Below, piece by piece: positions 47,932 through 56,077 of a stretch of DNA of 64,000 nucleotides. A model generated the notes under the pieces. The model ran no database searches. It saw only the letters and a program-made list of their open reading frames with translations, and was not told the origin of the DNA. The DNA is taken from assembly GCF_029350975.1 (NCBI RefSeq), contig NZ_JARKMR010000001.1, positions 1,364,001 through 1,428,000 on the forward strand. Direction: 5' to 3'. Numbering within the stretch: the stretch's first letter is position 1; each line of letters opens with the position of its first letter. The stretch is from Maribacter zhoushanensis (GTDB lineage: Bacteria > Bacteroidota > Bacteroidia > Flavobacteriales > Flavobacteriaceae). Both the position numbers and the translations under genes were made by a program.

Positions 47932-47955
47932 AGTTTTGACCCCTATAAAACTTTT

Positions 47956-48510
47956 ATGAAGAGACAAACGGTTTTTACCTTATTGATCATTGCTTTTGTG
48001 CTTTCTTTTTTTGTTACCCCTTTGGGTGATTACAGCAAGATTATTCTCAACAGGGTTTTTGCCACTTCCCCAACAATTATACAACCTGAAAACCGAGGTA
48101 AGATAACTGACTACGACTGGAAGTTAAAAGATGCTAATTGGAAATTTTTCAATTTTGATGAAGCAAAAGGTCAGGTTGCCTTCATTACTTTTTGGACTTC
48201 TTGGCATATGCCTTCTCAGGCTCAATTAAAAGACATACAGTACCTGTATGATACTTATGGTGATAAGATGAAGTTCTATATAATTACCAATGAAGAAAGA
48301 GCACCTGTGGAGCTATTTATGCAAGAACAGGAATATACTTTTCCTGTAACCTATCAAATTATTGGTGAGCCAAGTCCATTATCATTATTAAAACCGCCTG
48401 GGTCTTATGTCATCGATAAAAATGGAGCTATTGTAATTCACCAAAATGCCATTGCTGATTGGGACAATGAAAAGGTAGATAAGCTTCTTATTCAACTTAT
48501 CTCTGAATAA
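47956..48510 (+). CDS. Membrane-anchored thioredoxin-fold protein lacking active-site cysteines
   Basis: The protein has 184 residues from the ATG at 47956. The open frame extends to a GTG at 47896, but that region is the aconitase terminator, and a -7-like TAGTTTTG at 47931-47938 suits the later start. An N-terminal membrane anchor (residues about 6-22) is followed by a TlpA/ResA-like thioredoxin domain. Where the family has W-C-x-P-C, this protein has Trp83-His-Met-Pro-Ser87. Both redox cysteines are gone, so dithiol chemistry is not possible. A binding, metal or chaperone function is more plausible. Confidence 0.8.
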   Translation: MKRQTVFTLLIIAFVLSFFVTPLGDYSKIILNRVFATSPTIIQPENRGKITDYDWKLKDANWKFFNFDEAKGQVAFITFWTSWHMPSQAQLKDIQYLYDTYGDKMKFYIITNEERAPVELFMQEQEYTFPVTYQIIGEPSPLSLLKPPGSYVIDKNGAIVIHQNAIADWDNEKVDKLLIQLISE

Positions 48511-48534
48511 CTTAAGAGATTGCTTCTTTGAATC

Positions 48535-48981
48535 TTATTTTTTAAAATATTTAAACGGTACAAATAGCATTCCAAAGCATTCGCCATCACCTTTGCCAAT
48601 GTGTTTATGGTGCATTTTATGTGCTCTTCTTACACCTCTGCTATACCAGTTGTTAGCGTTTCTAAAAAGCTTAAAGCGTTGGTGAATGAAAATATCGTGT
48701 ACTAAGAAGTAGGCTATTCCGTAAGCCAAAATTCCGAACCCTAATGGGTAGCCATACCAGAAACCGGTAGTACCTGCATAGAATAAAGACATACTAACAA
48801 TTGCGTAAAAAATAAAGAATGCATCATTTCTTTCAAACCATGAGTCGTGATCTTTTTTATGGTGATCTTTATGAAGACTCCACAGAAAACCATGCATTAC
48901 ATACTTGTGCGTAAACCACGCCATAAATTCCATGAACAAGAATGTTCCTAGAAAAATCAATATCCAAATTACTATATTCAT
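48535..48981 (-). CDS. crtZ: Beta-carotene hydroxylase CrtZ
   Basis: This membrane di-iron hydroxylase converts beta-carotene to zeaxanthin. The 148-residue length is normal for the bacterial fatty-acid-hydroxylase-superfamily type. The histidine clusters HKYVMHG, HKDHHKKDH, HDIFIH and HKMHHKH are complete, and about four membrane helices are seen. Its ATG overlaps the crtB stop by one base (TAATG), so it is translationally coupled. It is the last gene of the operon. Confidence 0.92.
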   Translation of the reverse strand: MNIVIWILIFLGTFLFMEFMAWFTHKYVMHGFLWSLHKDHHKKDHDSWFERNDAFFIFYAIVSMSLFYAGTTGFWYGYPLGFGILAYGIAYFLVHDIFIHQRFKLFRNANNWYSRGVRRAHKMHHKHIGKGDGECFGMLFVPFKYFKK

Positions 48982-49820
48982 TATACCAAATTCATTTTAA
49001 ATTTTACATAAGAACGTGCCAATAGCCCAAATTTTTGATAATTAGGAACTCGTATTCTTGCGTTCTTTATTTCTAAAGACGGTGTGCTCTGCAATTTATT
49101 GAGCAACTTGTAATAATATTTATACGCGGTGTAAACTCCAAATTTTGCATCTGTAGGTAGGGCAACGATTCCTTCATATCCTTTTTTGAAATCAGCCTTT
49201 ATCTCGTCAACTATTCTTTTCTTAGAATCTTCATCTAACTCCTTAAGGTTTGTGTTTGGAAAATAAGATCTGTTTAATTCTTCAAAATCAGCTTTCACAT
49301 CTCTCAAGAAGTTTACTTTTTGAAAGGCAGAACCTAATGCCATGGCAGATTCTTTTAATTTACTGTATTCTTCTACGTCACCTTTTACAAATACTTGTAG
49401 GCACATTAAACCAACTACATCAGCAGATCCATAGATGTATTCTTTATACTCTGCATCTGTTCTATATATATTCTTGACTAGGTCCATACGCATACTCTTC
49501 ATGAAAGAGTCTACCAAATGCTTTGGTATTTTGTATTTATGGTACGTGTACTGAAAAGAGTTTAAGATTGGGTTAAGGCTTATTTTATCCTTCAATGATG
49601 CTTCAAGTTCTTGTTCAAACTTATCAAAAAGTACTTCTTTGTCATAATCATGAAAGGTATCTACAATTTCATCGGCAAAGCGTACAAAACCATAAATATT
49701 ATAAATATGACTACGAATAGAGGGGTGTAGCATCTTTGTTGCTAAAGCAAAAGATGTACTGTATCTTTTGGTAACGATTTTACTACACTGGTACGAGACT
49801 TGATCAAAAGTATCTTTCAT
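48981..49820 (-). CDS. crtB: Phytoene synthase CrtB
   Basis: CrtB condenses two geranylgeranyl diphosphates to phytoene. The 279 residues carry both aspartate-rich motifs, RFADEIVDTFHD and NFLRDVKADFEE, and the YCYYVAG-equivalent helix is YGSADVVGLMCL. It lies 6 bp downstream of crtI and overlaps crtZ. The length and motifs are normal. Confidence 0.95.
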   Translation of the reverse strand: MKDTFDQVSYQCSKIVTKRYSTSFALATKMLHPSIRSHIYNIYGFVRFADEIVDTFHDYDKEVLFDKFEQELEASLKDKISLNPILNSFQYTYHKYKIPKHLVDSFMKSMRMDLVKNIYRTDAEYKEYIYGSADVVGLMCLQVFVKGDVEEYSKLKESAMALGSAFQKVNFLRDVKADFEELNRSYFPNTNLKELDEDSKKRIVDEIKADFKKGYEGIVALPTDAKFGVYTAYKYYYKLLNKLQSTPSLEIKNARIRVPNYQKFGLLARSYVKFKMNLV

Positions 49821-49826
49821 AAATCA

Positions 49827-51284
49827 CTAGTTATCCTTAATAATTAATTCTGACACTAATTTTCCAGATATTAAAGCTGGTGGTACTCCTGGTCCAGGTA
49901 CTGTCAGTTGTCCTGTAAAGTAAAGGTCAGTTACCTTCTTACTTCTTAAATTTGGTCTTAAAAAAGCGGTCTGTGTCAATGTGTTTGCCATACCATAGGC
50001 ATTTCCTTTGTATGAATTGTATCGTTCTACAAAATCATTTACACAGAATGTTTCTTTGAATATAATATTATTTCTGATGTTTTGGCCGGTTCTTTCTTGA
50101 AAACGGTCCATAATGATATCAAAATATTGGTTTCTAAGCCCTTCGGTATCTTCTAAAGCTGTAGCGATTGGAACTAGAAAAAATCCTGTTTCACAACCTT
50201 TAGGTGCCATGCTCAAATCTGTTATAGAAGGAAAATTAGCATAAAATAACGGGTTTGATGGCCATTTAGGATTGTCATAAATTTCTTTGGCATGTAGTTC
50301 AAAATCGGTATCAAAAAATAAATTGTGATGCTCTACATTATTTAATTTTGTGTCAAAACCTATATAGAATAACAATGAAGAAGGTGCAAACACCTTTTTC
50401 TCCCAATAACTTTTGCTGTACTGCTGGTGTTTTTCGTCTAATAAGCTCTCAGAATGCTGGTAATCTGCACCGCTAAGAACTTTATCAGTCTTATAGGTTT
50501 TACCGTTACAGGAAACACCGGAAGCTTTGCCATTTGTAACAATAATTTTATCTATGGGAGAATCTGTGTGTATAGTAACACCTAATTCTACCGCCAAATT
50601 TTTCATAGCCTTTATTACTTCATACATACCACCTTTTGGATGCCATGTACCTAATCCAAAATCTGCAAAATTCATGAAATTGTAGAATGACGGAGTATTG
50701 CTTGGCTTTGCCCCAAGGAATAATACAGGAAATTCTAGTGTTGATATCAATTTAGGATTTTTAAAAGACTTACGAACTTGTGAGCTAATAGTTTTAAAAA
50801 ACTGGTCAACTTTTAATATCGTTTCTTTTGTTACCAATTCTAAAGGTGAAAGTCCTGGTCTTAGAACAACCTTATTGATGGCAATGTCATAATTTTCTTG
50901 CGCTTTATCAATAAACTTTTTTAGCGCTTTAGAGCTACCTGGTTCTATTCGTTCAAACTCCTCACAAATTTTATCCATACTATCACCAATAGTAATAATA
51001 TCATCTGAAAAGAAAATTTTGTAAGCTGGACTCAACTTGTCTAATTGATAGTAATCTGATGTTTGTTTATCGAAATCAGCAAAAAACTTATCAAAGATGT
51101 CTGGCATCCAATACCAACTTGGACCCATGTCAAAAGTGAACCCCTCTTTTTTAAATTGTGATGCACGACCACCAACAGATTCATTTTTTTCGAATATGGT
51201 CACGTCCCACCCAGCTTTTGCCAAGTAACATGCTGCTGATAATGATGAAAAACCAGAACCGATTACTATGCAATTTTTATTCAT
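49827..51284 (-). CDS. crtI: Phytoene desaturase CrtI
   Basis: This FAD-dependent desaturase converts phytoene to lycopene. The 485 residues begin with the dinucleotide-binding motif CIVIGSGFSSLSAACYLAK and NESVGGRASQF. The C-terminal CrtI signature FTGQLTVPGPGVPPALISG is intact. It starts 14 bp after the regulator gene and is the first biosynthetic gene of the crt operon. Confidence 0.95.
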   Translation of the reverse strand: MNKNCIVIGSGFSSLSAACYLAKAGWDVTIFEKNESVGGRASQFKKEGFTFDMGPSWYWMPDIFDKFFADFDKQTSDYYQLDKLSPAYKIFFSDDIITIGDSMDKICEEFERIEPGSSKALKKFIDKAQENYDIAINKVVLRPGLSPLELVTKETILKVDQFFKTISSQVRKSFKNPKLISTLEFPVLFLGAKPSNTPSFYNFMNFADFGLGTWHPKGGMYEVIKAMKNLAVELGVTIHTDSPIDKIIVTNGKASGVSCNGKTYKTDKVLSGADYQHSESLLDEKHQQYSKSYWEKKVFAPSSLLFYIGFDTKLNNVEHHNLFFDTDFELHAKEIYDNPKWPSNPLFYANFPSITDLSMAPKGCETGFFLVPIATALEDTEGLRNQYFDIIMDRFQERTGQNIRNNIIFKETFCVNDFVERYNSYKGNAYGMANTLTQTAFLRPNLRSKKVTDLYFTGQLTVPGPGVPPALISGKLVSELIIKDN

Positions 51285-51298
51285 TTAGTTCTGGGAGA

Positions 51299-52198
51299 TT
51301 ATAGGTTGTTTACTAGGTTGTCAATTGAAGTGAATGTTCTACAGAATTTTGGTTTTGTAGCATCTTCAATGAAATTGGTTTGTCTTCCTAAAATCCAAAA
51401 ATTTGGGTTGTTGTAGGCTGAAACCAATTTGGTGAAATCCTCTAAATACTTATTTACTTTATCTTTTTCTGGAAAAACTGTAAAGTAGGATACAAAATAG
51501 ATGTCATCAAAATATTTAAGAACATCTTCAAGGTTTTCCATTGGTATAGTTGGTCCTAAATAGATGCACTTATATCCTTTTAAAATAATTTCATAATTAA
51601 TATAAAGTAACCCTATATCATGAATTTCATTTTCAGGCAGAAAAGCCACGAAGACTTTGTCTTTCTTTGTGGGTTCTAAATGTTGAAGCTTTTCAGTATT
51701 TAATAGAATTTTTTGTTTGATAAGACTACTCATAAAATGCTCATGAGCAGGACTAATGGTATCTGTTTGCCAAAGTAACCCTAGTTCATTTAATAAAGGA
51801 ACAAATGTCTCTTTAAAAATCTCCCTAAAAGAGTTTTCACTCAATAGGGCATTGTATGTGTTAAAGAACATAGTCTGATCAAAATTGACCATCGCTAATT
51901 TAAAAGCATTAATAGCCTGACTCTTATGACTGTGTTTTGCTACAATTTCACGCACTACATACGGAATGTCTTTATCAGAAATTTTAGCAATTTTTGAAAT
52001 TTTGTGTCCGTTGTTGTAGAGTAAAGTAACATTAAGTAACTTTTGTAAGCTAGAAAGGCTATACGTTCTAATGTTTGTGTCTGTGCGTTCAGGAGATAAA
52101 AGATTATATCTTTTTTCCCAAATTCTAATGGTGTGTGCCTTAATACCAGAGAGGTTTTCAAGGTCTCTAATACTGAATTGCTTTTTTACATTGTTCAT
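51299..52198 (-). CDS. CarH/LitR-type MerR regulator with B12-binding domain (probable light sensor)
   Basis: The 299-residue regulator has a MerR helix-turn-helix at residues about 7-75 (FSIRDLENLSGIKAHTIRIW). The C-terminal part is laid out like the cobalamin photoreceptor CarH. The W-x9-EH motif is complete (Trp143, Glu153, His154), as is ExHxxG (Glu191, His193, Gly196), whose histidine ligates cobalt in CarH. CarH tetramers repress crt genes in the dark with adenosylcobalamin and dissociate in light. I chose ATG 52198 because the -7 box lies at 52220-52227, upstream of it. It heads the crt operon, so it probably controls both itself and crtIBZ. Confidence 0.88.
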   Translation of the reverse strand: MNNVKKQFSIRDLENLSGIKAHTIRIWEKRYNLLSPERTDTNIRTYSLSSLQKLLNVTLLYNNGHKISKIAKISDKDIPYVVREIVAKHSHKSQAINAFKLAMVNFDQTMFFNTYNALLSENSFREIFKETFVPLLNELGLLWQTDTISPAHEHFMSSLIKQKILLNTEKLQHLEPTKKDKVFVAFLPENEIHDIGLLYINYEIILKGYKCIYLGPTIPMENLEDVLKYFDDIYFVSYFTVFPEKDKVNKYLEDFTKLVSAYNNPNFWILGRQTNFIEDATKPKFCRTFTSIDNLVNNL

Positions 52199-52219
52199 AC
52201 TTTCTGAAAAAGGATTAAA

Positions 52220-52244
52220 CAAATCTACAATTTATTAAAATGTA
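52220..52244 (-). promoter_or_regulatory. crt operon promoter with palindrome in the -33/-7 spacer
   Basis: On the minus strand a -7 box TAGATTTG (52227-52220) is preceded by the near-palindrome TACA-N11-TGTA (52244-52226; 17 of 19 positions symmetric). A MerR-family operator within the promoter spacer is the expected position. No clear -33 box is visible. Confidence 0.55.
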
Positions 52245-52278
52245 TTAGGATACTTTGTAGTTAAAATTATCAAAATAA

Positions 52279-52306
52279 AAAAGGTTAGACCTAAATCTAA
52301 CCTTTT
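52279..52306 (-). terminator. Terminator after tRNA-Leu
   Basis: AAAAGGTTAGA (52279-52289) and TCTAACCTTTT (52296-52306) pair around a 6-nt loop. On the minus strand a T tract follows, directly behind the tRNA 3' end. Confidence 0.85.
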
Positions 52307-52307
52307 G

Positions 52308-52391
52308 TGCCCACGACTAGATTCGAACTAGCACGTCCTTGCGAACACTACCCCCTCAAGGTAGCGTGTCTACCAATTTCACCACGTGGGC
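52308..52391 (-). tRNA. tRNA-Leu (anticodon GAG)
   Basis: On the minus strand an 84-nt gene folds into a cloverleaf. The acceptor stem is GCCCACG / CGTGGGC with discriminator A. The D-arm contains AATTGGTAGAC. The anticodon stem CTACC / GGTAG carries loop TTGAGGG, so the anticodon is GAG (reads CUC and CUU). A long variable arm of class II and a T-loop GTTCGAATC complete it. CCA is not encoded. A terminator follows immediately. Confidence 0.95.
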
Positions 52392-52465
52392 ATAAATTGA
52401 ATGGCAAATATAGAAAGCTATATTTCAATTTGAAATATAATATTGATATAAATAGAAGAACCTGC

Positions 52466-53317
52466 TTAAGACAGTAAAGTCTGTTGGTATTGTGTAGGTG
52501 TTATTCCTTTTATTTTTTTAAACTTTTTATTAAAATTTGAGATAGAGTTGAATCCAGAACGTTCCGCTACCATATTAATATTCAGTTCTTTATTGGAAAT
52601 TAATAATTGGCAGGCATGTGCAACACGTAACTCTATTAAAAATTGAAAAAACGTTTTGTCCGTTCGTTGTTTAAAAAAACGACAGAAGGCATTTGGTGTC
52701 ATATATGCCATTTTTGCTATCTCATCTAATGAAATAGGTTGCTGAAAATTTTTAAATACAAAATCAAAAATATCTTGTAATCGCTCTCCATCAGTAGAAC
52801 TAAGGGTTTTAGAGTAAATAAATTTACTTAAGGGTTCTTTGGTTGCCTTACTAAGTTCTTCTAATAACTCTAAAAAGGAAATAAAAAGTTTTAGTTTTTG
52901 TTGAGATTGTATCTCTAGTAATTGCTGAGCAATGTGTTTTTTATTAGATGTTACTTTGAATCCGCCTGAAGAACTTATAATTAAAGAGTTTAAATTTTTA
53001 AGGTATGGAAGTTTAAAGAAGTTGGTGCCAAAGGAGTTTTTTGTAAAAAATACAGAAAGCATATGTGCATCTTGCTGCTCTTGTATACTTTTAAAAACGT
53101 GTGGCAAGTTACTGGCAATAACAAAAATATCTCCCGTAGAAAATTGATGAATACTATCACCAACCAATAATTTTCCTTTTCCATTAATAATGTAGCTTAT
53201 CTGTATTTCTTCATGCTGATGAAGTCTGTTGTAAAATACGGGTTCTTTATCTACCTGAACTATTAAATGCTCATCTAAAGGTTTTGGTATTTTAAAAGGA
53301 AATATTTTCATATACAT
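52466..53317 (-). CDS. AraC-family transcriptional regulator of the hydroxyproline genes
   Basis: The 283-residue regulator has an N-terminal cupin-like ligand domain (residues about 15-110; HQHEEIQISYIINGKGKLL, GDIFVIASNLPHVF). The C-terminal AraC double helix-turn-helix is at about 180-280 (SLDEIAKMAYMTPNAFCRFF; VAERSGFNSISNFNKKFK). It is transcribed divergently from the 4-hydroxyproline genes across a 127-bp gap that contains an inverted repeat. It is therefore probably their activator, with hydroxyproline or a catabolite as inducer. That role is inferred from position. Confidence 0.85.
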   Translation of the reverse strand: MYMKIFPFKIPKPLDEHLIVQVDKEPVFYNRLHQHEEIQISYIINGKGKLLVGDSIHQFSTGDIFVIASNLPHVFKSIQEQQDAHMLSVFFTKNSFGTNFFKLPYLKNLNSLIISSSGGFKVTSNKKHIAQQLLEIQSQQKLKLFISFLELLEELSKATKEPLSKFIYSKTLSSTDGERLQDIFDFVFKNFQQPISLDEIAKMAYMTPNAFCRFFKQRTDKTFFQFLIELRVAHACQLLISNKELNINMVAERSGFNSISNFNKKFKKIKGITPTQYQQTLLS

Positions 53318-53354
53318 CTAATTTATCACTATAAATTGAATATGTATAGATAAG

Positions 53355-53372
53355 ATGGTAGAATAGTACCAT
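53355..53372. promoter_or_regulatory. Inverted repeat in the AraC/hydroxyproline intergenic region
   Basis: ATGGTA (53355-53360), a 6-nt spacer and TACCAT (53367-53372) are a perfect inverted repeat. It lies about 42 bp upstream of a -7 box (TAATTTTG, 53414-53421) that lacks a -33 partner. This is the arrangement expected for an activator-dependent promoter. Confidence 0.5.
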
Positions 53373-53413
53373 GTCTGGATAATATGTCAACACATTTTCA
53401 AGGCTACTATCTC

Positions 53414-53421
53414 TAATTTTG
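53414..53421 (+). promoter_or_regulatory. Candidate -7 box of the hydroxyproline operon
   Basis: TAATTTTG matches TAnnTTTG, lies 23 bp upstream of the ATG, and has no TTG at the -33 position. A second -7-like box (TACTTTTG, 54449-54456) precedes the aldehyde dehydrogenase gene, so that gene may also have its own promoter. Confidence 0.45.
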
Positions 53422-53444
53422 GGAATCAACTAAAAGAGAGACAA

Positions 53445-54362
53445 ATGAGTATTTCATGGACAGGGGTAATGCCAGCGGTTACCACAAAATTCACAGATAA
53501 AGATGAACTTGACTTAGACATGTTCTCTGTCAATATTAAAGCGCAGTTAGAAGCAGGTGTTAGTGGAATAATATTAGGTGGTACTTTGGGCGAGGCAAGT
53601 ACATTGACCTATGACGAGAAAAAGGTTTTAATGAAAGAGACCGTAAAACTTGTAGATGGTAGCGTACCTGTAATTATAAATATTGCTGAGCAAACTACTA
53701 AAGGAGCCATACATGCAGCTGAAGTTGCTAAAGAATGTGGGGCTACAGGTTTAATGATGTTGCCACCAATGCGTTATAAGGCAAATGACCATGAAACCGT
53801 TACTTACTTTAAAGAAACCGCCAATAGTACAGATTTACCGATCATGATTTATAACAATCCTATAGATTATGGAATTATGGTAACTCTTGATATGTTAGAT
53901 GAGCTAATGGTTTGTGATAATATACAGGCGGTAAAAGAATCTACTAGAGATATATCTAATATAACCCGTATAAAAACCAGATTTGGAAACCGATTAAACG
54001 TATTAACCGGTGTAGATACCTTAGGTCTTGAAAGTACTTTAATGGGAGCAGATGGTTGGGTAGCCGGCTTGGTTTGTGCTTTTCCTGCAGAAACATGTGC
54101 TGTTTTTGAGTTGGCTAGGGCAGGCAGAATTAAAGAAGCTTTAGAAATCTACCGATGGTTCTTGCCATTGTTAGAATTAGATATAAGTCCGCAATTGGTA
54201 CAGAATATTAAAATGGCAGAAGTTGCTACAGGTATTGGTACTGAAAACGTACGTGCACCTAGACTACCTTTAACGGGTGTAGAACGTGAAAGAGTAGCAG
54301 CAATTATAAAACAAGGTATAACTACCAGACCAACATTGCCAGACTATAAGGTTGTTAGTTAA
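53445..54362 (+). CDS. DapA-family lyase, probable 1-pyrroline-4-hydroxy-2-carboxylate deaminase
   Basis: The 305 residues form a DHDPS-family TIM barrel. The Schiff-base lysine is Lys164 (AVKESTRDI), the proton-relay tyrosine is Tyr136 (IYNNP), and the GGTLGEAST loop lies at residues 45-53. Next to a 4-hydroxyproline epimerase, a D-amino acid dehydrogenase and an aldehyde dehydrogenase, the most likely reaction is deamination of pyrroline-4-hydroxy-2-carboxylate to 2-oxoglutarate semialdehyde. The function is assigned from the gene set; the family alone covers several aldolases and lyases. Confidence 0.85.
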   Translation: MSISWTGVMPAVTTKFTDKDELDLDMFSVNIKAQLEAGVSGIILGGTLGEASTLTYDEKKVLMKETVKLVDGSVPVIINIAEQTTKGAIHAAEVAKECGATGLMMLPPMRYKANDHETVTYFKETANSTDLPIMIYNNPIDYGIMVTLDMLDELMVCDNIQAVKESTRDISNITRIKTRFGNRLNVLTGVDTLGLESTLMGADGWVAGLVCAFPAETCAVFELARAGRIKEALEIYRWFLPLLELDISPQLVQNIKMAEVATGIGTENVRAPRLPLTGVERERVAAIIKQGITTRPTLPDYKVVS

Positions 54363-54478
54363 TTAGGAATGTGCATGTAAAATATGTTGTATTTAAAACT
54401 TTAATAAAATGTAAGGTTAGAATGGAATTTTCTTTCTAGTACTTTCTTTACTTTTGAGTAACACCATAAAAATATAAA

Positions 54479-56056
54479 ATGATCAGCGGTACAAATGCAA
54501 TAGGCACTAAGTCTTCTAAGCAAGGAAATACAATTTTTAAAACGTTTAACCCAAAAGAAAATAGAGATACGGAGTGGACATTCTATGAAGCATCTTCTAA
54601 CGAAATTGATGAAGCTGTTGAATTGGCAACAGATGCTTTTAAAACATATAAAGATTTTTCAGGTATCAAAAAAGCAGCTTTCCTAGAGGCTATTGCAAAT
54701 GAGATAGAAGCTTTAGGTGATGAGTTGATCAATACGTATTGTGAAGAATCTGGTCTGCCCGAAGGTAGGGCAAGAGGTGAGCGTGGTCGTACCATGGGGC
54801 AATTACGTGCTTTTGCAAATGTATTAAGAGAAGGTTCTTGGGTAGAGGCTGTTATTGAAAAAGCACAACCTAATAGGGAACCTATGCCAAAATCAGATAT
54901 TAGAAAAATGCTATTTCCTTTGGGTCCGGTAGTGGTTTTTGGGGCAAGTAACTTCCCTCTAGCCTTTTCGACAGCCGGTGGCGATACCGCTAGCGCTCTT
55001 GCAGCAGGTTGCCCTGTGATTGTTAAAAGTCACCCAATGCACGCAGGTACTGGCGAGCTGGTATCTTCTGCTATTACTAAGGCAGCTGAGAAAACAAATA
55101 TGCCCAATGGTGTGTTTTCAAATTTGAACAGTAGTGGTATAGAAGTAGGTCAGCAGTTGGTAAAGCATCCAAAAGTAAAAGCAGTTGGCTTTACGGGCAG
55201 TATCAAAGGTGGTACGGCATTGTATAAATTGGCAAATGAAAGAGATGAACCTATTCCTGTTTTTGCAGAAATGGGGAGTATAAACCCTGTAGTGGTGTTA
55301 CCGTCAGCTTTAGAAAATGATGCTGATGCTTGGGCAACTAAATATGCATCTTCAATAACTTTGGGCGCTGGTCAGTTTTGCACCAACCCAGGTTTAGTGA
55401 TGGCCGTTAAAGGAGATAAATTAGATGGTTTCATCAATACGTTATCAAAAGAATTATTAAAATTAGAGCCTACTTGCATGCTTCACCCTAATATTTATGC
55501 AAAATATAATGAAGGTAAAAAAGAATTGTCTACACAAAGCGGAGTGACGATTACTGCCGATTATACGGAGGATACTAACGCTAATACCGCAAAACCAGCT
55601 ATCTTAAAAGTAAGTGGTGCAGATTTTTTAGCGAATACAAAATTACACACCGAGGTTTTTGGACCTTTTTCCGTTGTGGTTGAATGTGAGAATATGAGTG
55701 AATTAGAAACTATCTTAAATGGTTTAGAAGGTCAGTTAACCGGTACTATTTTGGGTTCTGAACAAGATTTAGAGAATAATTCAGGACTTGTAGATGCATT
55801 AAAAAGTAGAGTAGGGCGTATATTGTTCAATGGTGTGCCAACTGGCGTAGAGGTAAATTCTTCTATGGTTCATGGTGGTCCGTTCCCCGCTACTACAGAC
55901 CCCCGTTTTACATCTGTTGGTACATCGGCTATAAAAAGATGGGTCCGTCCTGTTTCTTTTCAAGACTGGCCTAATAAATTATTACCAAAGGCTTTACAAA
56001 ATGAAAACCCTCTTAACATTACCCGATTGGTAGAAGGCGAGTACACCAAAAACTGA
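54479..56056 (+). CDS. 2-oxoglutarate semialdehyde dehydrogenase (NADP-dependent ALDH)
   Basis: The 525-residue aldehyde dehydrogenase has the catalytic Cys301 in GAGQFCTNPG and Glu264 in FAEMGSINP. The cofactor-binding region is FGASNFPLAFSTAGGDTASA. The length and the N-terminal extension match the ketoglutarate semialdehyde dehydrogenase class of pentose and hydroxyproline routes. It would make 2-oxoglutarate, the end product that enters the TCA cycle. A gap of 116 bp with a -7-like box separates it from the deaminase gene. Confidence 0.88.
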   Translation: MISGTNAIGTKSSKQGNTIFKTFNPKENRDTEWTFYEASSNEIDEAVELATDAFKTYKDFSGIKKAAFLEAIANEIEALGDELINTYCEESGLPEGRARGERGRTMGQLRAFANVLREGSWVEAVIEKAQPNREPMPKSDIRKMLFPLGPVVVFGASNFPLAFSTAGGDTASALAAGCPVIVKSHPMHAGTGELVSSAITKAAEKTNMPNGVFSNLNSSGIEVGQQLVKHPKVKAVGFTGSIKGGTALYKLANERDEPIPVFAEMGSINPVVVLPSALENDADAWATKYASSITLGAGQFCTNPGLVMAVKGDKLDGFINTLSKELLKLEPTCMLHPNIYAKYNEGKKELSTQSGVTITADYTEDTNANTAKPAILKVSGADFLANTKLHTEVFGPFSVVVECENMSELETILNGLEGQLTGTILGSEQDLENNSGLVDALKSRVGRILFNGVPTGVEVNSSMVHGGPFPATTDPRFTSVGTSAIKRWVRPVSFQDWPNKLLPKALQNENPLNITRLVEGEYTKN

Positions 56057-56077
56057 AACAAATAATATCCTATTAAT

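Noticed and set aside
47896-47955. Longer N-terminus (GTG start) for the thioredoxin-fold protein
   Set aside because: These bases form the aconitase terminator hairpin, and a -7 box lies at 47931-47938, so translation from 47896 is implausible.
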